Part shown: piece after piece, positions 24,123-37,300 of the stretch
Layout: each line of letters starts with the position of its first letter
How positions within the stretch are numbered: position 1 is the stretch's first letter
Source of the DNA: Molossus alvarezi
Taxonomy: Eukaryota; Chordata; Mammalia; Chiroptera; Molossidae
DNA length: 64,000 nucleotides
Assembly (NCBI GenBank): GCA_037176705.1
Contig: CM073898.1
Span: 23,916,488 to 23,980,487, forward strand
Reading direction: 5' to 3'
Notes under the pieces: generated by a model
The model's input: only the letters and a program-made list of their open reading frames with translations
What the model was told of the DNA's origin: nothing
The model's database searches: none
Made by a program: the position numbers and the translations under genes

Positions 24123-27100
24123 CTATATCAAAAGAAAAGAAATTGAAAAAACAATTATATTAACGTGAAAATGACAAGAATAAATAATAATCCATAGCTG
24201 ATGTACTTACTGCCAGACATCAAGTACAGGCCATTAGGATCAACTGCTAAACTTGTAACAGCTTCTAGGTGGGCTACCATTGAGTGGATCAGTTTTCCTT
24301 TGGAAAAAAGAGATTGTTCTTTATTAATAGCTTTCCTACCCTGAATATATTCCAGGTACCACGTTACACTGGTTTCTCCAGTCACCCCTCTGTGCACCTA
24401 ATGCATCAGTAACTTTTTTCACCAGTTAAAACAGCTTCTCCCTCCCCACTCTAGCCATGGTAAGGATGAGAAACAAAAGCTCAAATTCCAGATTATATTT
24501 CTGTCTTTCAAATCACAATATAAAAGTCAGTAATTTATACACAATTATTCCTTTAGGCCATGTGCGTTAACTGTAACTCAGACATTTAATCACCTACTTT
24601 GTAGCTACAGGCAAATTATATGGATTGTGGGAACAGAAGAAGAGACTGAGACAAAGACAAAGGAACAGAGAAAACCTGGCCATAATTTTGGTGGAAAGAA
24701 TTTGAGAATATTAAATTACTCATCACTTGCAGCTAAGCAAAGTCAGCAAAAGTTAACGTATTTACAAAGCCAATAGCAAATACGCAGGTAAATAAGGCTG
24801 CTAATACAGTGTTTTTCTCCTAACACAGCTCTTCATGCATTTCCTTTGGACTAGTGAAATATAACCCAATAAAAACCAGAAAAGCCCCAATTCAAATCAA
24901 TCAGGACCAAACAGTCAGTATTATAATGCAGAAAAAAATCAACCCATGTAAAAATAAATAAAATAAAACCAAATGGGTCTGGCCGGTTTGGCTCAGCAGT
25001 TAGAGTGTCGGCACGCAGGCCACAGAGTCCCAGGTTCGGTTCCTGCTAAGGGTCCCTGGCCTTGGTTGGGGTCGTGTGGTGGCAACCACTTGATGTGTCT
25101 CTCTTGCGTCGATGTTTCTCTCTCTCTCTTCCTTCCTCTCTCCCTCCCACCCTATCCGAAGATAAATGCAAAAATGTCTTCAGGTGAGGATAAAAAACCA
25201 AATGACTCAGGAGTTTTCCATCTGGACACTAGGGCTATTCAAAAACTGAGTTAATTTCAAACAAAATATAACGATTATATGCCTCTACTTCTACTTTCCC
25301 CCAGTATATTCACAGTAAGAGATCATTTTTATTGGTATGTGAATAAAATTTAATGTTCCTACTAATAACCTTGATTCCAAGGCCAATATACCATGTACTC
25401 ACTATTAAATAAACCAAGATGATTCTAGACGCTATCATGACAAGTAGTTCCTAGCAGATCTGGATGAAATGAACAGAAACTGAGCTAGGAGAGTACCTGT
25501 ATTTCAATACCAATTCCCTGATGATAGTCACTGAAATCGACCTACTAATAGTGGAGATTTTTTTTTTTTTGCTTTAACAATAACCAATTTTTAATAAATT
25601 CTTACCTGTATTGTTGTCATAGAATTTGATGTGCCTGTCTTCATGAGCGGTGATGCTGATGGGAAGAGTGGGATGACTGATGACTCTATTAATTTGGCAG
25701 GAGGAGTTGGCTGCTAAAAAGGAAAAAAATTAAAGTCACAAATTAGTCAAAGTTACTATTTCTTCACACAAAAAAGAACTGAATACTCACCTAAGAGACT
25801 AAAAAAGTAAGTGATGAGACTAATTTGTTTTTAGTTCATTTATTCTGCGATTGTGTTCATAATTTCAATGTTAGGAAATGAGATCTGCCAGAGCAACACT
25901 ATACTGACAAATCTAGAGGTACCTAAGAATTAGAATGTCCTTTTCCACCTCTGCTATCTATGGGTGCCTAGGGCTTAGCCTAGAGCCGCTGACATTTCTC
26001 ATTCTGCCACATTCTGTGATATTTCTGTTACTTCAAAAAGTTCCATCCTTACAAGTACATAATTCCCAAACTTAAATCAACTATTTATAGATACAGAGCT
26101 CTTTATCACATGGTTATCGTCTAAAGAGATACATGACAAACAGAGCTTCTTAACACATTTTCTCTTTTCATGATAGAAATGATCATCATTTGACAATCTA
26201 CCACATTTAGAATCTCAAAATAGTCAGCATCCCAACAGTACTTTTAAGCCCATATCATAGTGAATGAACCAAGGTCCAGAAAACGTTGTGACCTCCCCCT
26301 CAAGTCTTGTGACAAAGGCAATACCTATTCTAACTTCTGTTGTGTCCCAGCCAGATGGCTCATGCAAATCAGACAACTGTTAAAACTGGTACCTAACCTA
26401 TCACAAGTTCCTCTTGAAAGCCTTTTATGCAAAACAAAACAAAACAAAACAAAAAAACAATAAGAACTTAAGTTTAATTACTGATTTCTGTTAAGATACT
26501 TAAAAAAAAATTTTTTTTTCTTTATTGATATTAAAGAGAAGAAGGGAGAGAAATAGAGATAGAAACATCTATGAGAGAGAACATCAGTTGGCCGCCTCCT
26601 ACATGCCCCGCAACTAGGGATCTGGCCCACAATCTGGGCATGTGCCCTGACCGGGAATCAAACCAGTGACCTCTTAGTGCATGGGTGGATGCTCAACCAC
26701 TGAGTCACACCAGCCAGGCTGTTAAATTACTTTTCATGAGGAAAAATCTACATAAGGTAACACTAATTCAACATATGTCAGAGTTTACAAAACATCATTA
26801 TATTATGGTCCAAGGAGAGGAAGGGATATCCTTATAAAGTACATTACAGGGACAACTCAAAAATCTGAATGTAAATAACTCAGAAACAGCATTGTGTTGG
26901 TGTTAAATTTCCTGATTTCGACAATGTAATGTGCTATGTCAGAGAATGTCCTGTTCTTGGGAATTATATGCTAAAGGATCTAAGGGACTAGGAGGCCCTG
27001 GCCAGTTTGGGTCAGCGGTTAGAGCGTCGGCCTGCGGTCCAGAGAGACCCGGGTTCGGTTCCCACTAAGGGCATGTACCTCAGTTGCAGTTTGTTCCCGG

Positions 27101-28332
27101 CCCTGGTTGGTCGTGCGGGTGGTAACCACTCGATGTGTCCCTTTGACGTCGATGTTTCTTTCTCTCTCTCTCCCTCCCACTCTATCTGAACAAAATATCA
27201 AAAAATGTCCTCGGGTGAGGACTAAAAAAAAAAAAAAAAAGTAAGGGACTAGGAGTATGATGGCTCTTAAGTGGCTCAGAAGTTAAAATTATACAGAGAA
27301 TGATAAAGCAAATGTGACAAAATGTAGCAAACATTAAAAATTGATGAATCTGGTCTGGCTGGTGTGGCTCAGTAGATTGAGCATCGTCCCATGGACCGAG
27401 AGGTCCCAGTTTGATTCCTGGTAAGGGCATATGCCCTGGTTCCACACTTGATCCCCAGTAGGGGGTGTGCAAGGAGGCAGCAAATGGATATTTCTCTCAC
27501 ACTGATATTTCTCTCTCGCTCTTCCTAAAAAAAAAACACATACATGTATATATAGTCCTGGCCTGTTTGTCTCAGTGGTTAGAGCATCTGCCCGTGAACC
27601 AAAGAGTCTCAGGTTCAGTTCTGGTCAAGGACCCATATCCCGGTTGTGGTTTGATCCCTGGCCTTGGCTGAGGTCGTGCGGGAGGCAACCAATCAATGTG
27701 TGTATCTTACATCGATGTTTCTCTCTCCTTCTTTTCCTCCTTCCCTCCCTTCCCACTCTATCTGAAGATAAATAGAAAAATATCCTCGGGTGAGAATTTT
27801 AAAAAATAAAATATAATTTTATGTATATATATATGTGTGTGTATGTGTATAATGGATTTTTATTTAAAAAATTGATGAATCTAGGTGAAAGGTAAGCAGG
27901 TACTATTTTTGAAACTTTTCTGTAACTTTAAAATTATTTCAAAATAATGAATTAAGAAACAATTTTTAATCTTAGAATAGGTATTAGAAATTTAAATTCA
28001 CATAATAGAAAATATAGCTAAAAATAGCAGTAGTATTAGTCTACTCTATTGGATTTTCATGTGATTCCTAGAAATATGACACCTTTAAAATTGAAGACAG
28101 TCTTTTGCCAAAGCTAACAGCAGGTGGCTACCCAATCTGTTACCTAAATACACAATGAACAGTCATTTGAGCCCTGGCCGGTTCGGCTCAGTGGTTATAG
28201 CATCAGTCCATGGACCAAAGAGTCACAGGTCTGATTCTGGTCAAGGGCATGTACCTCAGTTGCGGTTCGGTCCCCGGCCCTGGTCGAGGTCATGCAGGAG
28301 GCAGCCAGTCAATGTATCTCTCTCATGTTGGG

Positions 28333-28366
<34 letters not shown>

Positions 28367-31300
28367 CTCTCCCCCACCCTCACCCTCCCACTCTGAAGAT
28401 AAAAGAATAAAATATTCTTAGGTGAAGATTAAAAAAAAAAAAGTCATTTGACCATGTGGAGTAAGCTTTGGGTCAGTTATATTCAATTTAAACAATTCTC
28501 TACAAAGAGTTCAGTTTAACAATTCAGCCTATGAGATTTTTTGCCTCCAAAGATAACACTCCATTGAGCAATACCCTTTGTAAGGTCTAGCAGGAGAACA
28601 ACAAAAAAGAAATACTTTAAGTAAAATATCTTGTATATTCTGAAAGAGAAATTTCTGTGAATAGTTTCAACTACTTTGAAATCTAGGAAATACGTAGATA
28701 GAAATCAAATAATGGAAGCAGGCAAAAGAAAGTTATTATTTAGCAACTTGTAAGAAAGTTTCTCTACTTGAAGGTGAATCAGACAAGTAAGCAAAATGCA
28801 AAGAACACTAGAAATACAATGAAGGCCTACCAGCCATCATTTTAACAATGAATTAAGATAATCCTCCAAATATTCATATTTAGCTTGCAACTTAGAAACG
28901 GTTTACCTTTTCACTGGGTTCGCAAGTACCCAAGTACCTGCGCTTCAATTACTTTTGGCTGTATTACAATCAAATCACCATTGAAATCAATGAGAAGAAA
29001 GGTAATTTAATCTGATTCTAACAATGAACATCCTTCCTCCTTTTAAATTCTCTATGAAATTCACTTTCACCTTGAAATAGTTTGGCCTTAACTTTAATTT
29101 TTTTTTTTAATCTGTTAAATTCCAGAACAAAACAATATAGTCAAATATGAATAGTTAAAGGATAGTCATAGTAGAAAGGAATAAAAGACTAAATTAAGTT
29201 TTATACAACTCTAAAGTAAATTAAACTGATGATTTAGGAAATGCCAGGACATATTATTTTAATTCAAAATAATTATCACTTATTCCAATAATGCAGCCTT
29301 TGGTTCACAACATCCTGGGCAGTTTTCTTCAGTAAATGCTTCCAGGATCAGGCAAAAAGTCTTATGACTTCATAGTTACATGTCTTGGGGGAAAAAATAG
29401 GATCTTCTCCACCACACTTGATGTCTGATAGTTTGTAGGAAGCATTGAAAATCAATATTTACCACTCAGGACAGACAGTCAAAGCATTAGCTACAATCTC
29501 TGAAGGAAATTCCAAAAATGTTCACATCTTTCTCAACTTCATATTCAATTTTTGCTTTACTACTATGATTTTCGGTCATATATTTAAATATGATTTTAAA
29601 TTTACTGAGAGTCTAAAACCTGTATTTATTGACAAAATTTTTCTCTTTTTCCTATTCCATAATCTCAATTTTGACTTATGGGTCTCTTTTACCTCCAAAT
29701 AGATCAAAGCTCTATTCACTCCTTCTTCCCCAAACAATTCTCACAGGACACCAGAAGAAAACAAAGGACAACAGAGTAAAAGAGAAAATAAAAAAGACCA
29801 AAATGAAATGCGGGAAATTTGAGGGAGAAAAAGGGAGAAGGGACACATACACATAATTGTACACACACACGCACCATAGTAATTATTTTGAAAGCTAGCT
29901 CTCAGATTAAAATAATAGTGTATGTGTATATAAGTTTTCTTTACCAACTACAACCTAAACTGTGATTGTTTGGATTAAGCCTAAAGATAGAAAGCAATGA
30001 TTTAAAAAGCCCTAAACAAAATAATTCTGTAATATTGTCTTCACAATCTGCGACATTATCTCCTAACTTCCTATATCCAATGAGAGACTTCAGATTTGGG
30101 ATTTTAAGAGGCACAACAATCCATACTCTACTCAGTAATGAGCTGTGTCAAATTACATTATTAATATAAAATTAAGTTTATTTACAGAATGATATTATGA
30201 AAAATGAAAAATGTTTTATATTCAGAATAAATATTTTCTTCAAACAAAACTGAAAACTAATCATTTGGCATAAAATTAACTAGAATCCTCTTTGGAATAG
30301 GTCAAATGCTATTTCAAACAGAATAGTTATAAATGTGCATAAACTTAACCCAAAGTCTTAAAATCAATTGTAAATCATTATATCTTTTTTTTTTTTTTTC
30401 CCCTCACCCGAGGACATTTTTCCATTTTTTGTTCAGGTAGAGTAGGAGGGAGAGAGAGGAAGAGAGAAAGAGAGAGAAGCATTGATGTGAAAGGGACACA
30501 TGGAGTGGCTGCCACCTGCACGACCCAACCAGGGCTGGGGACAAACTGCAAACGAGGTGTGTGCCCTTCGTGGGAACCGAACCTGGGACTCTCTAACCAC
30601 TGAGCCAAACCGGCCAGGGCTCATTATATCTTTTAAGTAACTATGTTCTGTGATTTAGCAGGCAGAAGACTCTATAATGACAAGTATTTTTCATAGTTGA
30701 CTCTAGTAGTTATTATTTTGATGAAGACTAAAGACTATTATACATACTCATATCTATATTGGATTCTAAAGTGAGAATGCGTTGTTGTGTTTCCATGTTA
30801 AAGATGCTTGTATATCCTTTGCTGAATGATGCTACCATAAGGCTCGGGTCACTGCTCACTAGATCCACAGAGGCAGGGATTCCAAATTCTAAAAAAAGTC
30901 AGAACATATTAGAAGAAAATGGTTATTAGACGGTCTACTTAACAATGTACTTAAAATATAGCAAAACAAACAGCAGCATGATTTCCTTAAGGAGTAAATA
31001 AAGCTCAACATTAGGATAAGAATTTGCTCACTGTTATTCAATGGAGATTACTTCTTTTTTTTCTTTTAGTCCTAGCCTATTTCATTACTCTTTCCTGTTC
31101 AGTACATCTTCTACCTGTTACTCAGCTAATACATATATAGAATGCAAGCCTTTATTAAAAAAATAAATGGAATTGTCCGGCCGGTGTGGCTCAGTGGTTG
31201 AGCGTTGACCCATGCACCAAGAGGTCTCTGGTACGATTCCCGGTCAGGGTACATGCCCAAGTTGTGGGCCAATCGATGTTCTTTCTCATCAATGTTTCTG

Positions 31301-34300
31301 TCTCCCTCTCCCTTCCTTTCTCTCTAAAAATCAATAAAGAAAAAAAAAATTTATGTTTTAAGTAAATAAATGGAAAACATGTATGGACTATAAGTTTTAC
31401 TGCTTCCACCTCACCCTGGGGCTTAGAGTAGCATCATGGGAATTTCTCATTTTAAAAACTAATCTCTTATTAAAAATTCTAATGTATCAAAAACATAAAC
31501 TTTAACAGGTAAAACTCCAAATTGTTACTAGTAGTCATGCAAATATCAAATGCAGGCAACTCATCAAAACCTAGACACTATTGCCCTGGCCGGTTTGGCT
31601 CAGCGGTTAGAGCGTCGGCCTGCGGTCCGGAGAGACCCGGGTTCGGTTCCTGCTAAGGGCACGTACTTCGGTTGCAGTTTGTCCCCGGCCCTGGTTGGTC
31701 GTGCGGGTGGCAGCCACTCGATGTGTCCCTTCACGTCGATGTTTCTCTCTCTCTCTCCCTCCCTCTGTATCTGTACAAAAAATGGAAAAATATCCTCGGG
31801 TGAGGATAAAAAAATAAAAAAATAAAAAAACCTAGACACTATTTATCACAACTCAAGAATAAAGGAGACATTTTTATTTATCATCTAGAATAGGTAAAAC
31901 TTGGGTTAAAACTTGGAGCTTATTTACAAACATAAAAAAAAAAATAGAATGGTATGTATATATGAATATAATCTGATTTTTTCATGTGGTTCAAAACCTA
32001 ACTAAAGAAAGCTAACAGTTAAAACTGTATATAACTCTCGGCGCTGTTCTCTCCTGCTGTGGGCCTGCCCGCCTCTTGCTGTCCTCTCCCTCTCATCCTC
32101 TCTTCGCTCCCTCCCTTTCATGTTCACTCTGTCTCTCTCACTATCTCTGCCCCTCTCTATCCTTGATACAAAACAAAACAAAATTTTAAAAAACTGTATA
32201 TATTATAGAATAAGATATATTAATGGCCAATAAGCACACAAATAAAGTGTTCAAAAGAATTAGCCACCAAAGAAATGCAAATTATATAACAATGAAATAC
32301 TGCTTACACACCCATCAGAACGGCTGAAATTAAATAAACCAACAACACCAAATGTTAGTAATTAGGGAATTCTCATACAACTTGAATTCTCATACATTGC
32401 GCTGTCAGTGGTGTAACATGGCGTAACCACTCTGGGAACAAGTCTGGCAATTTCACATAAGGTTAAACACACAATTCAACTTCTAGGTCTTTACCCACCT
32501 ATGATAAAAACATATGAATGTTCATAGCAGCTTGTTCAAAATAGTCAATAACTGAAAACAATCCAAATGTCCATTAAGAGGTAAATAAATACATTATGGT
32601 TTAGTAAAATACTATTAAACAAAATAAATAAATGACTGATATTTCCTACAACATGGATGAATCACAAGAACATTATAGTGATAGTGAAAAGCCAGACACA
32701 AGAGTACACATTGTATGATTTCATTTATATAGTTTTGTAACAGACAAAACTAATCTTTAATGAAAGAAATTCCAACAGTGGGTACCTCTGGGTGGGAATG
32801 GGGAGAAGGGATTGACTGAGAAGAACATAAAGAAACTTTAGGGAGGTAAAAGAAATGTTTTATATCTTGATGTCAGAAATTATGTATTTATCAAACTCAT
32901 TAAAATGTATCCTTATAATCTGGTTTGTACTGCATATAAATTATATCTCAAAACTTTTTTTTAAAGATGTGCTCTTTCACCAAATATTATGTTTTTAAAA
33001 CTTATATATAAGTTGAAAATTCAATATATTTCACTGCTTCAAAAACCCTTCAAATTAAATTTAAACAGTAAGAGTTTGTGAAATAATTTATTTATTTGCA
33101 TGTTTTTATAATAAAACATAGACAATTTAGAATTGTATAAAAGAGTCAGTAAAATAATTTTAAAACTATGTACCTTGATTATCATTAAATACACTTAGGG
33201 CTGGAGCAACCTCAGTGGTGTTCCATAACCGGAGGGTGCCATCTGCTGAGCAGGACAGCAAGCGCTGATGTGCTGCACTGTATGCCAAACCCCAGACTGC
33301 ATCGGTGTGGCCCAGCAGAGGGCCTCTTAGAACAGAAGGATCTATAGAAAACAGCAAGAATGCAAAATCAGGAAAAGAAAAACAACTTATAAAGGTACTG
33401 ACATTCCTGAGAAAACAAAAGGACCTGATAACAGGATAAAATATGTTTCCTACTGTCTATTATTCTTTCTGAAATGCTACAATAAAAACAGGCTGGGAAA
33501 TATGCAAATGTAGAGTTAAAAATTTATAAAATAAAATTACAAAGTACATATTTTTCTTTTTAAAAAAGTAGGTATTTCATTCTCCTCCCCCCCCCAGTTG
33601 TCTAGATATTTTAAAGAGCATGTTAACACAAATAAATCATTTGAATTTAACCTACTTCAGAGAAAATCACAACTCATATTCCCTGAGAAAGTGAACAGAG
33701 ATCCAGCCTTCCTCCGACCTCCTTCAGCACTTTGGATATATACTCCTGTAGGCCACTTATCCTACAGTACCATGAATGACAGTTATTCCTGGGAACAATA
33801 GGTCTGACATAATGGACATGACTGAGACCTACAGGCACCCCCAAATTCTCAAGTGAATGATTTGCATGTGGGGAAGGGAGAAAGGAGATGGGGGGGGGGG
33901 GGGGGGACTTAACACTGTTTCATAATAAAAGGCAAATTGGAAACTTTAATTATTAATCCTACAATGACTCTATGAAGCATCACTTTCAAGACTGCTCACA
34001 GATGTTACATTTAAAATGTTACTGTTGCCCTGGCCAGTTTGGTTCAGCGGTTAGAGCGTCGGCCTGCGGTCCAGAGAGACCCGGGTTAGGTTCCCGCTAA
34101 GGGCACGTACCTCAGTTGCAGTTTGTCCCCGGCCCTGGTTGGTCGTGCGGGTGGCAGCCACTCGATGTGTCCCTTCAAGTCGATGTTTCTCTCTCTCTCT
34201 CTCTTTTCCTCTCTCTCCCTCCCACTCTATCTGTACAAAAAATGGAAAAATGTCCTCGGGTGAGGATAAAAAAAAAAAAAAAAAATGTTACTGTTGTTAT

Positions 34301-37300
34301 CTGTCCTATATCCTCTCTCAGCCACACCATAAAGTGTTAATTGAAGACACACTGTGTATTAGGTACTATGCTATATGCTGGGGCCACACAGACGACGGAG
34401 ACACAATACCATCCTTGTTCTCAAAAGGCAGTGTGATAGCGACAGACACCAGTTCCATGGAGAGTAACTGGGATGAGTGAAACTTCTTAGGGAGAATGAC
34501 ACCTACAGTGTACAAATGCTGGGTGGTCAAAGAATAGTGGACATTCATTCCTGGCAAAGGCGGAAAAATAGCATTGATATGTGAGGAAGTAAGCAATTCA
34601 GTTATTACTGAAGTATGAAGTTTGAGACAGGAAGTGGATGAAATGAAAAGTGGCCAGTTTATGGTGAGGTTTCTACAACATATTAAGGTACTTGGGAATT
34701 ATTCTAAAAGCAGCAGGGAACCACTGAAGAGTTTCCCAGGGGCAGCCGAGTAAACAGACTCAACAAAATCAAAATGAAGGCAAGGGGACTGTTTCAGTAG
34801 ACTGAGAGTGATGATGAAACCAAAGCAAGGGCAGAGGCAAAAGGGACATTTATTTATTTTTATAAATAAAAAAATATTTAGGAATGACATAAAATGACTA
34901 AGTAATTAATAAGGTGTAAACAGTAAAACAGAACAAGGAATCAAGGATACTTGTAGATTTCTAATTTGGGCAATTCTGATAGAGCCACCAACTAATCAAT
35001 AATATATGGGAGAAGAAACACAACACCTGACAGGACTGACTGACAATGAGACAGCCACTTTCAAATGTTCTAGATTCCCTGGCCTGTTTGGCTCAGCGGT
35101 AGAGCATATACCCGCAGACCAATGAGTCATGGGCTCGATTCAGGCAAGGGCATGTACCTCGGTTGTGGTTTGTCCCCAGCCCTGGTCCAGGTTGTGCGAG
35201 AGGCAAACCAGGCGATATATCCCTCTCATGTCGATGTTTCTCTCTCTCTAAAAATATCAATAAAAACGTATTTTTAAAAAATGCCAAGAGTGGACAAATT
35301 TCAAAGAGGAAAGAATGGTCCACGGTTTCAGAGAGCTAATACATCTGGTAAAACAAGGACTATAAAACACTCTTGGATAAGCACTGAAAATCTTGTTATA
35401 TTTAAGTGGTATGACTAGAAGACAGAATACAGAGGGATGGTGGTACACAGGGAAAGAACATGGAATTAGCAACTAGTGATTGTGTTTTCTAGACAAATCC
35501 GCTAAAGAGATGCAGGTGGTGAAGGAAAGAGAGTCTAAACAGAAGCCAGAGAGGGAAATGAAGCCAGAAAAGGCTTCCCCTTGCCCAGGATGGGGGATAC
35601 CAGAATTTACTTATATGCTCAGGGGATGGAAAGAGAACAAGAGGCTTAAGAGACCTGGGGTGGGAAGTGGGGAAGGATATTGTTCAGCCTCAAAGGAAAA
35701 AAGAGAGACTGGGGTCAAGATCAAAAGCGGAAGGATTGGCTTAGGACATGCTTATTAAACAAATGTCGGGAAAAATTTTTTTTTTAGTGAATTCCTTATC
35801 TTTACCTAGGTTTGGCCATAAAACTGACCTAACGTGGTAATGAAAATAAAATATGGTTTAATGATGAATATGACCCTTTGTACCATTCCAGAATTTAAGA
35901 GGAAACCAAAACAGTCCATTCCTAAACCAGTTTTTACAAGGAAATTTATGGTAATTGCTAGTGATAGATTATAGTAAGGATTTGTGCCTCATGGTACTGT
36001 TCTTAAGACTAAAGGGCACTTCTAAATTTTTAAGACCTTTTAAATATTTTGGTGCCATGGACTTTTTGACAAGTCATTAGCCTCTATGCCCTCTAATAAG
36101 TGATCAAAAAGATGATGCCAACATGTATTTTCCTTCAAAGTTGTTTATTAGAATGGTGATGAAATATGATTACAGATTAGCAATAACGTATCAAGTACTG
36201 TTCAGATGTCTAAAATGAGAAAAACAATTGTTAATCAATCTAGAATCTCCAATCAATAAGAGGGGTGGTGGGAACTGTTTGTTCAGGAAGAATACATTTT
36301 TTTCCCTTTTAGCATTATATATCAAATTGATTCCTAAATATAGGAGTTCTTTTGAACAAAATTAAGATATGACTCTCTTTTACCAATTCATTTTACTATA
36401 TAAAATGTGTAAAAATAAAACATTTTACTCTTTCATATGTCTGGAGATGCACATACCATAGGAGTCATAGGGATCAATGTTGGGGTTGGTGGTGTTCCAG
36501 CCCTGGATCAGTCCATCAGTACCACCACTGTAACACTGTTCACCGTTGCTGCTCATTACCACACAGAGCACGGGACCTCTGCGTGATAAAAATCAATTTC
36601 TAGTCTCAAAAACAATCTGATAATAGGACTTATTAAAAATAAGAATACTTAATAATTCAAATGGCTTTCTATTTTTCAGCTTTGCATAATGAATAAAAAT
36701 ACTATCAAAGCATTATTCATTTGTCTTCCTCTGCTAAACCAAAGGTTAATAAACTATGGCCTGTGGGTTAAATCCAGCCAGTGGTCTGCTTTTGAATAGT
36801 CTTCAAACTAAGAGTGGGTCTTACATTTTTTAAAGGGTTATAAAACTAAATTAAACACATGACTATACAACAGAAAGTATGTGGCCTGCAAAGTCTACAA
36901 ATATTTTCTACCTAACCTTAATATAAAAGTATGTGATCTCTATGCCACAAAGCAAGTGACTATGTCTATTTCTTGAGCTTAACAGGAAAAGCAAATAATA
37001 TGTGGTCACAATAAGAAGTTATTGGAGCCCTAGCCAGTTCAGTTCAGTGGTTAGGGTGTTGGCCCAAGGACTGAAGGATCTCGGGTCTGATTCCAGTGAA
37101 GGGCAGGTACCTGGGTTGCAGGTCCAATTCCTCGCCCTAGTCAGGATCATTAGGGAGGCAACCGATTGATGTGTCCCTCTCACACCATTGTTTTCATCTC
37201 TCTCTCCCTCCCTCCCTGCCCCCACTTCTATTCTCTCTAAAAAGTCAATGAAAAAATATCCTCAGGTGGGGATTAACAACAACAAAGAATTCTTGGATGT

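Noticed and set aside
28210..28410. Val/Cys-rich and Ser/Leu-rich frames (also at 20292-20495 and 55551-55808)
   Set aside because: They translate (GT)n, (CA)n and (CT)n microsatellites.
31550..31825. Open frames repeating the motif [20 protein letters not shown] at many loci
   Set aside because: They are plus- or minus-strand translations of VES SINEs. The similarity is that of the repeat, with no conserved start, length or codon use.
35480..35758. 92-codon Glu/Lys-rich frame as an exon
   Set aside because: On the opposite strand to STRN3, with no splice sites or family resemblance; purine-rich intron sequence often stays open by composition.
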